Of a DNA stretch of 64,000 nt, positions 42,140-51,455 are shown in pieces (the first letter of the stretch is position 1; each line of letters starts with the position of its first letter). The notes below the pieces were generated by a model. That model was not told the DNA's origin. It did not search any database and worked only from the letters and a program-made list of their open reading frames with translations. The stretch is from Candidatus Pelagibacter ubique HIMB140 (GTDB lineage Bacteria > Pseudomonadota > Alphaproteobacteria > Pelagibacterales > Pelagibacteraceae). A program made the position numbers and the translations under genes. Where the stretch lies: positions 1,024,001 through 1,088,000 of the forward strand of contig NZ_LAMZ01000001.1 of the NCBI RefSeq assembly GCF_025558165.1. Reading direction: 5' to 3'.

Positions 42140-43306
42140 ATGAGCAATATAGCAAAAAATTATAACAGAAAAAAAATTTCATTTAAGTATGGCAAGGGAA
42201 GCTATCTTTACTCAACTAATGGAAAAAAATATCTTGATTTTGTTATGGGTATTGCCGTTAATTCTTTAGGTCATGCTCATCCAGGTTTAATCGAAACTAT
42301 ATACAACCAATCAAAAAAACTATGGCATGTATCAAATGCTTTTCAAATTCCTGAAGGAGAAAATCTAGCAAAAAAACTATGTGAAAAGACGTTCGCTGAT
42401 TATGTGATGTTTCAAAATAGTGGTGCTGAAGCAACAGAAGCAGCCATTAAAGTTGCTAGAAGATATTTTTTTTCAATAGGTAAAACAAATAAAAATAGAA
42501 TTCTCTGTATTAAAAATTCATTTCATGGACGAACATTAGCTGCAATTTATGCGAGTGGATCAAAGAAGATGACTGAAGGATTTGGTCCTAAGGTAAAAGG
42601 CTTTGATCATTTTACTTTTGGAGATCACAAGACATTAGAAAAGAAAATTACAAAGAATACGGCAGCTATAATGGTTGAGACTATAATGGGAGAAGGTGGA
42701 ATTAAAGTTATTCCGGATTTCTGTTTAAGAGAGCTTAGAAAATTATGCGATAAGAAAAAAATTCTTTTAATTTTAGATGAAGTTCAATGCGGTATAGGAA
42801 GATCAGGAGATTTTTTTGCATTTGAAAAATCTAAAGTAAAACCAGACATAGTGCCAATAGCTAAAGGAATTGGAGGTGGTTTTCCTATAGGAGCAGTTCT
42901 TATGAATAAAAAAGTAGCTGCAGGCATGGTACCTGGCACTCATGGATCTACATTTGGAGGCAATCCACTAGCTATGTCAGTTGGTAATAAAGTAATGGAT
43001 ATAGTTTCAAATAAAAAGTTTTTAAATAATGTAAAAAAATTATCTAAATATTTCTTATCAAACTTGAACAAAATTAAGGAAAAATATCCTAGTATTATCA
43101 AACAAATAAGAGGAAGAGGTTTTTTAATTGGAATACAGCTGCATCAAGATCAGACAAATTTTATTAAAAAATTAATGGAAAATAAGTTATTAACTATTCG
43201 TGCTGCAGAAAATGTTGTTAGAGTTTTGCCACCTCTTAATGTTAAAAAAAGTGAGCTTGATGAAGCTTTAAAAATCATAAATAAAGTTTGTAGCCAATAT
43301 AAATAG
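42140..43306 (+). CDS. argD: Acetylornithine aminotransferase
   Basis: A 388-residue fold-type I PLP enzyme. LDFVMGIAVNSLGHAHP near the start, NSGAEATEAAIKVAR, SFHGRT, DEVQCGIGRSG and the PLP lysine in PIAKGIGGGFPIGA are all present. It could also take succinyl-DAP (DapC role) as in many bacteria, which would link it to dapD/dapE in this window. argF follows after 2 bases. The 170-base gap upstream holds the promoter regions of argD and gcrA, but no single box is convincing. Confidence 0.95.
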   Translation: MSNIAKNYNRKKISFKYGKGSYLYSTNGKKYLDFVMGIAVNSLGHAHPGLIETIYNQSKKLWHVSNAFQIPEGENLAKKLCEKTFADYVMFQNSGAEATEAAIKVARRYFFSIGKTNKNRILCIKNSFHGRTLAAIYASGSKKMTEGFGPKVKGFDHFTFGDHKTLEKKITKNTAAIMVETIMGEGGIKVIPDFCLRELRKLCDKKKILLILDEVQCGIGRSGDFFAFEKSKVKPDIVPIAKGIGGGFPIGAVLMNKKVAAGMVPGTHGSTFGGNPLAMSVGNKVMDIVSNKKFLNNVKKLSKYFLSNLNKIKEKYPSIIKQIRGRGFLIGIQLHQDQTNFIKKLMENKLLTIRAAENVVRVLPPLNVKKSELDEALKIINKVCSQYK

Positions 43307-43308
43307 TT

Positions 43309-44238
43309 ATGAAACATTTTATAAATTTAAAAGATATTCCTAGTAAAGATTTAAGAAAAATAATTACTGATGCAAAAAAAAGAAAAAGTTCTAGAAAAAA
43401 ACTTAATACATTGGAGACAGATAAAGGTGCTCCATTAAAAGGTAAAATTTTGATCCAAATGTTTGAAAAACCAAGCTTAAGAACAAGAATGAGCTTTTAT
43501 TTAGCAATAAAACAGCTTGGAGGAGGTACTGTAACACTTAGATCTAATGAACTTCATTTAGGACAGGGTGGAGAAAGTATATCTGATACAGCAAAGGTTC
43601 TCTCAACGTATGGTGATGGATTTATGTTGAGAACAGATAGTGATAAAAAAATTGAAGATTTTAAAAAATATTTATCTATCCCAGTGATTAATGGTTTGAG
43701 TCCGTCCTCTCATCCAACACAAGTGCTTTCCGATGTCTTTACAGTTGAGGAGATTACAAAAAAACCTATCTCTAAATTAAATATTTGTTGGATTGGTGAT
43801 TCAAATAATGTTTTAGATAGTTTAATCGCTGCTTCAGTTAAATTTACTTTCAAGTTAAGTATTGGCTGTCCAAAAAACTTCGAGCCAGGAAAAGAAGTGA
43901 GCAATTGGATAAAAAAAAATAAGAGAAAAATTTATATTTATAATGATCCAAAAAAAGCTGCTAGCGGAGCTGATGTAATTTTTTCTGATAAAGTCATTTC
44001 TTTAAATGATAAAGTTAATAAGAAGAAAAAAATACAAGCATTTAAAAAATTTAAAATTGATAAAAAATTAATGAGTTTTGCAAATAAGGATTGTATTTTT
44101 TTACATTGTCTGCCTAGAGGGAATGAAGTTTCTGAAGATATTTTCTTAGGAAAAAAATCTCATGTGTGGATACAGGCTCTTAATAGAGTTCACGTTCAAA
44201 AAAGTATACTGTTGTATTGTTTTGGAAAATTAAGGTAG
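43309..44238 (+). CDS. argF: Ornithine carbamoyltransferase, diverged active site
   Basis: A 309-residue transcarbamylase. The carbamoyl-phosphate loop reads FEKPSLRTRMSF, residues 56-60 being SLRTR where STRTR is usual. The HPTQVLSD motif is intact. The ornithine-side loop is HCLPRGNEVS (from His266), about two residues shorter than the common HCLPAHRGEEV, and NRVHVQK follows. HCLP and the argD-argF operon favour OTCase. The deviations suggest adjusted kinetics or a shifted substrate. It overlaps cycM tail-to-tail by 9 bp. Confidence 0.88.
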   Translation: MKHFINLKDIPSKDLRKIITDAKKRKSSRKKLNTLETDKGAPLKGKILIQMFEKPSLRTRMSFYLAIKQLGGGTVTLRSNELHLGQGGESISDTAKVLSTYGDGFMLRTDSDKKIEDFKKYLSIPVINGLSPSSHPTQVLSDVFTVEEITKKPISKLNICWIGDSNNVLDSLIAASVKFTFKLSIGCPKNFEPGKEVSNWIKKNKRKIYIYNDPKKAASGADVIFSDKVISLNDKVNKKKKIQAFKKFKIDKKLMSFANKDCIFLHCLPRGNEVSEDIFLGKKSHVWIQALNRVHVQKSILLYCFGKLR

Positions 44239-44769
44239 TGGGACAGGGCTATCTGAATTTTCATTTAGATACTTAATTACCGAAGCTCTATCTGCTTCTT
44301 TTCTTAATCCTGCATAAGCCATTTTTGTACCTTTAATATATTTTGCAGGTTTTTTTAGAAATCCATTTAGTTCTTCAAATGTCCATTCTTTTTCATAAGC
44401 AGATAATGCTTTTGAATATTTATAATCTTCAACTGCTCCAACTTTTCTTCCAACGACATTATATAAAGCTGGACCTATAGCATTTTTTCCACCCTTAATT
44501 ATTGAGTGACAGGCTGCACACTTTTTAAATATTTTTTCTCCACTTGCTATATCTCCCATAGCCATTAATGCAGCAATGTCGACTTGTTCTTCTGCAGTAG
44601 TTGTTGTAGTAGACGATGGAGTAGATATTTGTTCAACTTCCACCCTGTAACCTGGAGTTTCTGGTTTTTCTACATGAAAAATTACATCAGATAATTTTCC
44701 TATACCAATAACAAGAAGTGCTACCATTAAAACTGCAGCTACAATTTTGTTAATTTCAAAAGAATCCAT
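44230..44769 (-). CDS. cycM: Membrane-anchored cytochrome c (CycM-like)
   Basis: A 179-residue protein: an N-terminal uncleaved anchor (about residues 9-30), a Pro/Thr-rich linker with a run of threonines (about 50-60), then a class I cytochrome c domain. The heme motif is CAACH (Cys84, Cys87, His88), the axial Met150 is in KGTKMAYAGL. Alphaproteobacterial CycM passes electrons from the bc1 complex to aa3 oxidase at the periplasmic face. No oxidase genes are adjacent. Confidence 0.92.
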   Translation of the reverse strand: MDSFEINKIVAAVLMVALLVIGIGKLSDVIFHVEKPETPGYRVEVEQISTPSSTTTTTAEEQVDIAALMAMGDIASGEKIFKKCAACHSIIKGGKNAIGPALYNVVGRKVGAVEDYKYSKALSAYEKEWTFEELNGFLKKPAKYIKGTKMAYAGLRKEADRASVIKYLNENSDSPVPLP

Positions 44770-44862
44770 TTTTATAAATTTAATTTTGAACGTATAACAT
44801 GATAAATTAAAATTTGACTAAAATTTAATGTACAAATTTGCCTCTATTTTAATTAGTTATTA

Positions 44863-45594
44863 ATGAAAACTCTTATAATTATACCCTCTAGATTATCCGC
44901 GACTAGGCTTCCAGGAAAACCATTATTAAAAATCAATGATATTTCAATTATTTCACATGTATTTAATAAGGCAAAAGAAGCAAATATTGGGGAGGTAATT
45001 GTTGCAGCAGAGGATCAAGAGATTGTCAATGATGTTAAAAATAATGGAGGAAATGCTATTTTAACAAGTGATCAACATAAAACTGGTACAGACCGAATAT
45101 ATGAAGCTTATGAAAAACTCAACTTAGATAATATTAATTTTATAATGAATCTACAGGGTGACGAGCCAGCAATAAATATAGAGGATATCGTAAACCTAAA
45201 CCAAATGATGATAGATCACAAAGCAAAAATAGGAACTCTGGCTGCTAAAATTGAGAATAAATTAGATTTAGCAAATGAGAATATAGTTAAAGTTATTACT
45301 GAAAGTAATTTAGAAGATGACCCGTTTTCTAAAGCAAAAATATTTTTAAGGAAATCTGAAGATACGTCAAATGTTTATCATCATATTGGAATTTACTGTT
45401 ATTCATCTGAAATTCTTAAAAACTTTGTTCAATTACCACAATCAAAAAATGAAATTGAAAATAAATTAGAACAACTTCGAGCTCTTGACAATAATATCAA
45501 AATAAATGTTGCTCTAGCTAGCAAAGCCCCTATAGGAGTTGATACACATGAAGATTATCTGGCCTTAAAAAAAATAATGGAATATAAATCCTGA
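44863..45594 (+). CDS. kdsB: 3-deoxy-manno-octulosonate cytidylyltransferase
   Basis: A 243-residue enzyme activating Kdo with CTP for lipid A core synthesis. It begins LIIIPSRLSATRLPGKPL (nucleotide-binding), then LTSDQHKTGTDRIYEA and NLQGDEPAI, with YHHIGIYCYSSEIL near the middle. The next gene starts on its last base. kdsD and lptB/C in the same window show a complete intent to make Kdo-bearing LPS. Confidence 0.95.
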   Translation: MKTLIIIPSRLSATRLPGKPLLKINDISIISHVFNKAKEANIGEVIVAAEDQEIVNDVKNNGGNAILTSDQHKTGTDRIYEAYEKLNLDNINFIMNLQGDEPAINIEDIVNLNQMMIDHKAKIGTLAAKIENKLDLANENIVKVITESNLEDDPFSKAKIFLRKSEDTSNVYHHIGIYCYSSEILKNFVQLPQSKNEIENKLEQLRALDNNIKINVALASKAPIGVDTHEDYLALKKIMEYKS

Positions 45595-46430
45595 TGGGTA
45601 AAATATATTTTCAAGGAACATTTGGAGCTTATTCTCATTTAGCAGCATTATCAATCGACCCTGATGCTGAAATTTTACCTTGTAAAACTTTTGATGATTG
45701 TTTTAATAAAGCTTCAGAAGAACCTGATTGCAGAATAATAATTCCAGAGTCTAATAGAATTACAGGAAATATAGGAATTGAATATTTAATCTTTAAGCAT
45801 AGGTTGAATATTTACCGAGAGCACTTTCAAAAAATCGAACATAATTTATTAGGTCAACAGGGAGCTAAACTGTCTGATATAAAAGAAGTCTATTCTCATG
45901 CACAGGGTTTGTCGCAATGTTCAAATTTCATAAAAGAAAATAATATTGCTGAACATATAAGAGCAGATACAGCTGGATCAGCCGAAATGATTTCTAAAAC
46001 AAAAGACAAAAAACATGCAGCAATAGCATCATCTCTAAGTGCTGAAATTTATAATCTTGATGTAATTAAAAAAAATATAGAAAACGAGAGTGGAAATTTA
46101 ACACGATTTCTTGTTATGGGAAAAAATATATCTCAACCTGAGTTTGGAAATAAAAAATATATAACTTCATTTTTATTTAAACTTAAAAGTAAACCTGCAG
46201 CTCTTTATCAATCGCTTGGAGGATTTGCTATCAATGGAGTAAATCTTACTAAGCTTCAAAGTTACCCTGAAAAAAATTCTTTCGACTCTTATTTTTTCTT
46301 ATGTGATTTAGATGGACATATTGAAGATCCAAAAGTTCAAAAATCTCTTGAAGAGCTAGGCTTACATTGTGAGGATTTTCACGTTCTAGGTGTTTTTGAA
46401 GCTGATAGTTTGAGACAAAAAAAACAATAA
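45594..46430 (+). CDS. pheA: Prephenate dehydratase
   Basis: A 278-residue enzyme making phenylpyruvate, with a catalytic PDT domain and a C-terminal ACT domain. IYFQGTFGAYSHLAAL, the helix KEVYSHAQGLSQCS and NLTRFLVMG (the TRF catalytic motif) are present, and the ACT part shows KLKSKPAALYQSLGGFAINGVNLTKLQSYP, which normally senses phenylalanine. No chorismate mutase domain is fused. It is coupled to kdsB by a one-base overlap. Confidence 0.94.
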   Translation: MGKIYFQGTFGAYSHLAALSIDPDAEILPCKTFDDCFNKASEEPDCRIIIPESNRITGNIGIEYLIFKHRLNIYREHFQKIEHNLLGQQGAKLSDIKEVYSHAQGLSQCSNFIKENNIAEHIRADTAGSAEMISKTKDKKHAAIASSLSAEIYNLDVIKKNIENESGNLTRFLVMGKNISQPEFGNKKYITSFLFKLKSKPAALYQSLGGFAINGVNLTKLQSYPEKNSFDSYFFLCDLDGHIEDPKVQKSLEELGLHCEDFHVLGVFEADSLRQKKQ

Positions 46431-46437
46431 TCTTTTC

Positions 46438-46467
46438 TTGTAGATTAGAAATTTTAACTGCTATAAT
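46438..46467 (+). promoter_or_regulatory. Sigma-70-type promoter of the SRP RNA gene
   Basis: An exact -10 box TATAAT is at 46462-46467, with a -35-like TTGTAG at 46438-46443 and an 18-base spacer. The predicted start about 7 bases downstream falls on the first paired base of the SRP RNA (46474), which supports the assignment. It lies in the short gap after pheA. Confidence 0.6.
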
Positions 46468-46473
46468 AGATCT

Positions 46474-46557
46474 GGAGGCTAGAGGTGGATGCTGCTTGAA
46501 CCCGACCAGATCTTAACGGAAGCAGTCGTAGAGACAGTTATTCAGGTTCTAGTCTCC
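46474..46557 (+). ncRNA. ffs: Signal recognition particle RNA (4.5S type)
   Basis: About 84 nt forming one long hairpin: the terminal arms GGAGGCTAGA and TCTAGTCTCC pair over 10 bp. The apex carries the Ffh-binding core: CCCGACCAGATC followed by AACGGAAGCAGTCG, with the GGAAGCAG internal-loop signature of bacterial SRP RNA. It has no Alu domain, as expected for small proteobacterial SRP RNA. Its place just upstream of dnaX is shared by many bacteria. Exact ends are uncertain by a few bases. Confidence 0.92.
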
Positions 46558-46568
46558 TTAAAAAATTT

Positions 46569-48218
46569 ATGAATAACAATTCAAAAGTACTAGCTCTTAA
46601 ATACAGACCTCAAATATTTGATGATCTTATTGGTCAAGAAGTTGTTGCTGAAACAATTATCAATTCAATAAAAGCTGACAAAGTACCTAATGCATATTTG
46701 TTTACTGGAATTAGAGGGATTGGAAAAACTACAACCGCAAGAATTGTAGCAAAAGCCTTGAATTGCTCAAATGGTATTGAAAAAATGTGTATTGATAATT
46801 TGTGTGAAAATTGTCAGTCGATTGCAAACTCAAGTCACATTGATGTACTTGAAATGGATGCGGCCAGCAAGACAGGAGTTGATGATGTTAGAGATCTAAT
46901 TGAGTTTTCCAGATACGGACCTACTTCAGCAAAGTACAAAATTTTTATAATCGATGAAGTTCATATGTTAAGTAAACAAGCTTTTAATGCTTTACTAAAA
47001 ACATTGGAAGAACCACCTTCATATTTAAAATTTATATTTGCCACAACAGAAATAAAAAAGATTCCTATAACAGTCGTTTCAAGGTGTCAGCGTTTTGATC
47101 TTTCAAGAATTAAATCTTCTGAATTGTTAGATTTTATAAAAAAAATTAAAGATAAAGAAAACGGAAAAGTTACGGATGACGCTCTAAAATTAATTGTAAA
47201 AATATCAGAGGGCTCAGTAAGAGATGCATTATCTCTATTAGATAGAGCGTTATTGAGTTTAGATAATGATAAAGAACTAGATTTAAATTTTGCTCAAAAG
47301 ATTTTTGGTTATTTTGATAAATCACAATTAATTGATTTATTTGAATTGATACTAAGAGGAGAAGAAGAAAAGACAATAAAAATTTACAGAAAAATATATG
47401 ATCAGGGAGTTGAACCAAAAATATTTTTAAATGATTTTTTAGAACTGTTGTATTACTTTAAAAATATAAATTCTTTAACTTTAGAAAGCACAAATTTTTC
47501 TCTTAATGATGAAGAATTTAACAAAATAAAAAATATTTCTAATCAAATCCAACCAGATGTATTAATTTTATTTTGGCAATTTTCTATCAAGTCGTTAGAA
47601 GAATTAGATATTGTATCAAATCAAAATTTATCAATTGAGATGTTTTTGATTAGATTAATGCACTTAAGTTCTGTAAAACAAGTTAAACAAATAGACACTA
47701 GACCTACAGAGGAAAATTCAACTAGCAAAATTGAAATAAAAACAGAGACTAAAATTATTGACCAAATAAAAAATATTTCTCAAGAAGAAAAAAAAAATCC
47801 TGAAATACAAACTGAAGTTAAAGCAGAAATTAAAACTCAAATTAATTCTTTTGATGAATTAATTGCTACTTGCTCAAGTAAAAGAGAATTAAAACTTAAA
47901 TTTGAATTAGAGAAAAATGTAAATTTGGTTAAATTTGAAAAAAATAGGATTGAGATTTCATTTAATGACAGCCTTGATAAAGATTTTGTAAAAGATCTTT
48001 CCACAAAGCTTTTTGAATGGACAAAAGAAAGATGGATTATCACACTTAGTAAATCAAAAGGAGATCTTTCAATTAGAGAAAAGAAAGAAAATGAAAAAAA
48101 AATATTAATTGAAAAAGCTAAACAAACTGAAATTTATAAAAACTTTATGGAAAATTTTCCTGATGCAGAACTGGTAGATGTTAAATCGATAATTAAGGAG
48201 GATAAAAATAATGACTGA
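46569..48218 (+). CDS. dnaX: DNA polymerase III subunit gamma/tau
   Basis: A 549-residue clamp-loader ATPase. P-loop GIRGIGKTT (47-55), the zinc cysteines at 66, 74, 79 and 82, Walker B IIDEVH (127-132) and the SRC motif VVSRCQRF mark domains I-III. After about residue 370 a Lys/Glu-rich linker leads to a C-terminal polymerase-binding region. The linker contains a run of ten A at 47788-47797 (codons for Glu-Lys-Lys-Asn) where slippage could give a shorter gamma form. It starts 11 bases after the SRP RNA and overlaps ybaB by 8 bp. Confidence 0.95.
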   Translation: MNNNSKVLALKYRPQIFDDLIGQEVVAETIINSIKADKVPNAYLFTGIRGIGKTTTARIVAKALNCSNGIEKMCIDNLCENCQSIANSSHIDVLEMDAASKTGVDDVRDLIEFSRYGPTSAKYKIFIIDEVHMLSKQAFNALLKTLEEPPSYLKFIFATTEIKKIPITVVSRCQRFDLSRIKSSELLDFIKKIKDKENGKVTDDALKLIVKISEGSVRDALSLLDRALLSLDNDKELDLNFAQKIFGYFDKSQLIDLFELILRGEEEKTIKIYRKIYDQGVEPKIFLNDFLELLYYFKNINSLTLESTNFSLNDEEFNKIKNISNQIQPDVLILFWQFSIKSLEELDIVSNQNLSIEMFLIRLMHLSSVKQVKQIDTRPTEENSTSKIEIKTETKIIDQIKNISQEEKKNPEIQTEVKAEIKTQINSFDELIATCSSKRELKLKFELEKNVNLVKFEKNRIEISFNDSLDKDFVKDLSTKLFEWTKERWIITLSKSKGDLSIREKKENEKKILIEKAKQTEIYKNFMENFPDAELVDVKSIIKEDKNND

Positions 48219-48528
48219 TTTTAATAAAATATTAGACAAAGCAAAAGAACTTGAGGCAAAAATGAAGGAGAGTCAGCAAAAAATTAAAGAGATTAGAGTA
48301 GAGGGTGTTTCTGGCTCAAACTCAGCAAAAATCGTCCTGGATGGAGAAGGTGAAATGCAATCAATTAAACTATCAGATGAAATAATGAAAGAAGACAAAT
48401 CAATAATAGAAGATTTAATTGTAGCTGCGCATAATAACGCCAAATCACAATTAAAGTCGAAAACATCAGAAGAGATTTCAAAAGCTACAGGTGGATTTGG
48501 AATACCTGGTTTTAAATGGCCACTATAG
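48211..48528 (+). CDS. ybaB: YbaB/EbfC nucleoid-associated protein
   Basis: A 105-residue protein. It begins MTDFNKILDKAKELEAKMKE, then VEGVSGSNSAKIVLDGEGEM and ends GGFGIPGFKWPL, with a glycine-rich tail typical of the family. YbaB/EbfC dimers bind DNA with a tweezer-like fold. It lies in the conserved dnaX-ybaB-recR order, overlapping dnaX by 8 bp and leaving 3 bases before recR. Confidence 0.94.
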   Translation: MTDFNKILDKAKELEAKMKESQQKIKEIRVEGVSGSNSAKIVLDGEGEMQSIKLSDEIMKEDKSIIEDLIVAAHNNAKSQLKSKTSEEISKATGGFGIPGFKWPL

Positions 48529-48531
48529 TAG

Positions 48532-49143
48532 ATGCAAAATATTAACGAGATTGAGGAATTAATAAAATTAATTTCAAAGCTTCCAGGTTTAGGACCAAAA
48601 TCTGCTAAAAGGATTGTTTTAAAACTCATTAATAACCGCGATGAATTAGTAAAACCAATGGCAAATACATTGGCTCAAGTTTATAAAAATGTAACTAGAT
48701 GTAATTCTTGTGGTTCACTTAAATCAATTTCAACTGGATGTATAAATTGTGAAAATACAAGAAATAAATATTCAAAGATTTGTGTTGTAGAAGATATTGC
48801 TGACCAATGGTCGATTGAAAATTCAAATATTTATCAAGGGTATTTTCATATTCTGGGAGGCACTATTTCATCAGTAGGCCAAAGAAAAGAAGATTTACTT
48901 GTAAACTCGTTGGTCGAGAGAGTTAACCGAGATAAAATTGAAGAAGTTATATTAGCCACAAGTGCAACTGTTGAAGGTCAAACTACTGCTTACTACATTC
49001 AAGATAGTCTAAAAAATTCTAATGTAAAAATTACAAAACTTGCACAAGGGTTACCTGTAGGTGGTGAAATCGAAAGTTTAGACGATGGGACTTTATTTTC
49101 TGCTTTTAAAAATCGGTCTAACTTAGTTTCTAATTCAGACTAG
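48532..49143 (+). CDS. recR: Recombination protein RecR
   Basis: A 203-residue repair protein. An N-terminal HhH segment (LPGLGPKSAKRIVL), a four-cysteine zinc finger (CNSCG...CINC), and a TOPRIM domain (KICVVEDIADQWSIE, then GYFHILGGTISSVGQ) are in the expected order. RecR works with RecO/RecF in loading RecA on gapped DNA. It overlaps the 3' end of glcB on the other strand by 14 bp. Confidence 0.95.
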   Translation: MQNINEIEELIKLISKLPGLGPKSAKRIVLKLINNRDELVKPMANTLAQVYKNVTRCNSCGSLKSISTGCINCENTRNKYSKICVVEDIADQWSIENSNIYQGYFHILGGTISSVGQRKEDLLVNSLVERVNRDKIEEVILATSATVEGQTTAYYIQDSLKNSNVKITKLAQGLPVGGEIESLDDGTLFSAFKNRSNLVSNSD

Positions 49144-51292
49144 ATTTTTTACCAAGTCTATTTAAATGCAGTAAAGGTTCAGTATAACCAGAAGGTTGTT
49201 CTTTTCCTTTAAACACCAAATCACAAGCAGTTTGAAATGCAATTGAATTTTCAAAGTTATTACTCATTCTTACATAATTAGAGTCATTTTTATTTTGATC
49301 ATCTACAATTTTAGCCATGTCTTTAAGAATTTCTATAACTTGAATTTTTGTTGTAATTCCATGATGTATCCAATTTGCAATATGTTGAGATGAAATTCTA
49401 AGTGTGGCTCTATCTTCCATCAAACCTACGTTATTTATATCTGGTACTTTGGAGCATCCCACTCCTTGATCAATCCATCTGACAACATAACCTAATAGAG
49501 TTTGAGCTGAGTTAGAAATTTCTTTATTAATTTCATCTACAGACCAATTTGGTCTATCAGCAGTAGGTATTGTTAAAAGATCATCAAGCTTTGCCTGTTC
49601 TCTATTTTTTATTTTTTGTTGTTCATCAAAAATATTTATTTCGTGATAATGTAGCGAATGCAAAGCTGCAGCAGTTGGAGATGGAACCCATGCACAATTT
49701 GCACCTGCTTTTAAATGTCCAGTTTTTTGCTCCATCATATCTTTCATTTTATCTGGCATTGCCCACATACCTTTTCCAATTTGAGCTTTTCCAGAAAATC
49801 CACATTTTATTCCAATATCAACATTATTGTTTTCATAGGCTGTAATCCATTTTGAAGTTTTCATGTCACCTTTTTTAATCATCGGACCAGCTTCCATAGA
49901 GGTGTGCATTTCATCACCAGTTCTGTCTAGAAAACCTGTATTTATAAAGAAAACTCTATTTTTTAACGATCTAATGCACTCTTTTAAATTAGCTGAAGTT
50001 CTTCTTTCTTCATCCATTATTCCAATCTTGCAAGTGTATTTTGGTAAACCTAAAACTTCTTCAACTTTTGAGAAAAGCAAATCAGTAAATGCAGTTTCTT
50101 CTGGTCCATGCATTTTTGGTTTCACAATATAAATAGAACCAGTTCTTGAATTGGTTTTTTTCTTAATATCATGAAGGGCAGCAGCTGTAGTAATGAATGC
50201 ATCCATTATTCCTTCTGGAACTTCACTGCCATCTTTTAAAATTATTGACGGATTAGTCATTAAGTGACCAACATTTCTAACTAGCAGTAAACTTCTTCCA
50301 TGAAGCTTTAAACCTTTTCCATCTTTTGAAATATAGCTTCTATTAGGATTAAGTTTTCTTTCAAATAATTTTCCTTCTTTTTCAAATTTTGATTTTAGAT
50401 CACCTTTCATAAGACCTAGCCAATTTCTGTAACAAACAATTTTATCTTCCGCATCTACAGCAGCTACACTATCTTCGTTATCGCATATAGTTGACACCGC
50501 AGACTCTAAAATTATGTCACTAATACCAGCATGATCTTGTTGAGCCGCAAAAGCTCTTGAATCTTTTAAAATTTCTATATGTAAATTGTTATTTTTTAAA
50601 ATTATAGCAGACGGATTGTCAGCTTCACCCCTATGACCAATAAACTTATTCTCATCTACTAAATCATAAATATCAGCACCTTTTAAAGCTTTAAATTTTC
50701 CATACTTAACCGCAAAACTTGTAATTTTTTGCCAACTCAATCCTGCTAATGGAAAATATTTATCTAAAAAATCTCTTCCATATTTTATTACCATCTCACC
50801 TCTTAAAGGATCGTATCTTTCAGATACGCTATCTTCTGATTGTTCAATTACATCTGTTCCATACAGACTATCGTATAAGCTCATCCATCTAGCATTAGCA
50901 GCATTTAATGCGTATCTTGCATTCATTACTGGCACAACAAGTTGAGGTCCAGCAATACTTGTTATTTCCTCATCAACATTTTGAGTTGATATTTCAAAAT
51001 CGTCACCTTCTTCTTTCAAATAACCAATTTCTGTTAAAAATTTTTTGTACTCTGACAAATTAAATTCATTTCCCTTATTTTTTATATGCCAATTGTCTAT
51101 TTGTTTTTGTAAGTCTTCTCTGAATTTTATTAATTCTTTATTTTTAGGTGTTAATTCATTGACTGTTTTCTCGAACCCTGACCAAAAATTATCAACAGAT
51201 AGATCTGTTTCTTTTAATAGCTCATCGCTTATAAATTGAGAAAGTTTTTCAGATACTTTTAAAGTACTTATATTTATATATTTTTCTTGCAT
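49130..51292 (-). CDS. glcB: Malate synthase G
   Basis: A 720-residue malate synthase of the large G type, condensing glyoxylate with acetyl-CoA. Visible: ARYALNAANARWMSLYDSLYG, the HAGISDIILESAVSTICD-like insert with EDSVAAVDAEDKI, the catalytic MHGPEETAFTDLLFSKVE and VFFINTGFLDRTGDEMHTSM blocks, and GANCAWVPSPTAAALHSLHYH. A tandem glycine riboswitch precedes it, and an AGGTGA ribosome site lies 4 bases before its ATG, close to the second aptamer. This links glycine supply to glyoxylate use, as reported for SAR11. Confidence 0.97.
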   Translation of the reverse strand: MQEKYINISTLKVSEKLSQFISDELLKETDLSVDNFWSGFEKTVNELTPKNKELIKFREDLQKQIDNWHIKNKGNEFNLSEYKKFLTEIGYLKEEGDDFEISTQNVDEEITSIAGPQLVVPVMNARYALNAANARWMSLYDSLYGTDVIEQSEDSVSERYDPLRGEMVIKYGRDFLDKYFPLAGLSWQKITSFAVKYGKFKALKGADIYDLVDENKFIGHRGEADNPSAIILKNNNLHIEILKDSRAFAAQQDHAGISDIILESAVSTICDNEDSVAAVDAEDKIVCYRNWLGLMKGDLKSKFEKEGKLFERKLNPNRSYISKDGKGLKLHGRSLLLVRNVGHLMTNPSIILKDGSEVPEGIMDAFITTAAALHDIKKKTNSRTGSIYIVKPKMHGPEETAFTDLLFSKVEEVLGLPKYTCKIGIMDEERRTSANLKECIRSLKNRVFFINTGFLDRTGDEMHTSMEAGPMIKKGDMKTSKWITAYENNNVDIGIKCGFSGKAQIGKGMWAMPDKMKDMMEQKTGHLKAGANCAWVPSPTAAALHSLHYHEINIFDEQQKIKNREQAKLDDLLTIPTADRPNWSVDEINKEISNSAQTLLGYVVRWIDQGVGCSKVPDINNVGLMEDRATLRISSQHIANWIHHGITTKIQVIEILKDMAKIVDDQNKNDSNYVRMSNNFENSIAFQTACDLVFKGKEQPSGYTEPLLHLNRLGKKSSLN

Positions 51293-51309
51293 ATCACCTA
51301 AATTACCCC

Positions 51310-51452
51310 ATCTGTATTTTTGCCTGAGAGTTTTGCTCCTTCGGCGGAATTAATTCTCTTTCCAGAGTGTTATGCAACTATCGGTCCTTTTACCTGAGAG
51401 TTTCCGGGGTGGTTGCTCCTTCGGTGCTAAATTTAATAGTCTCTCCCGATAG
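51310..51452 (-). promoter_or_regulatory. Tandem glycine riboswitch controlling glcB
   Basis: Two glycine aptamers lie head-to-tail on the minus strand. The first (51378-51452) is closed by a perfect 7-bp stem (CTATCGG/CCGATAG); the second (about 51310-51368) has a weaker stem. Each carries the conserved pair: CCGAAGGAGCAA and CTCTCAGG (on the plus strand the mirror is CCTGAGAG and TTGCTCCTTCGG). The second aptamer ends about 18 bases before the glcB ATG. There is no obvious terminator hairpin, so control through ribosome access is likely; whether glycine turns the gene on is known from SAR11 work, not visible here. Confidence 0.94.
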
Positions 51453-51455
51453 TAA

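Noticed and set aside
49570..50132. Plus-strand open frames inside glcB
   Set aside because: They are antisense shadows of a fully conserved malate synthase frame and have no recognisable domains.
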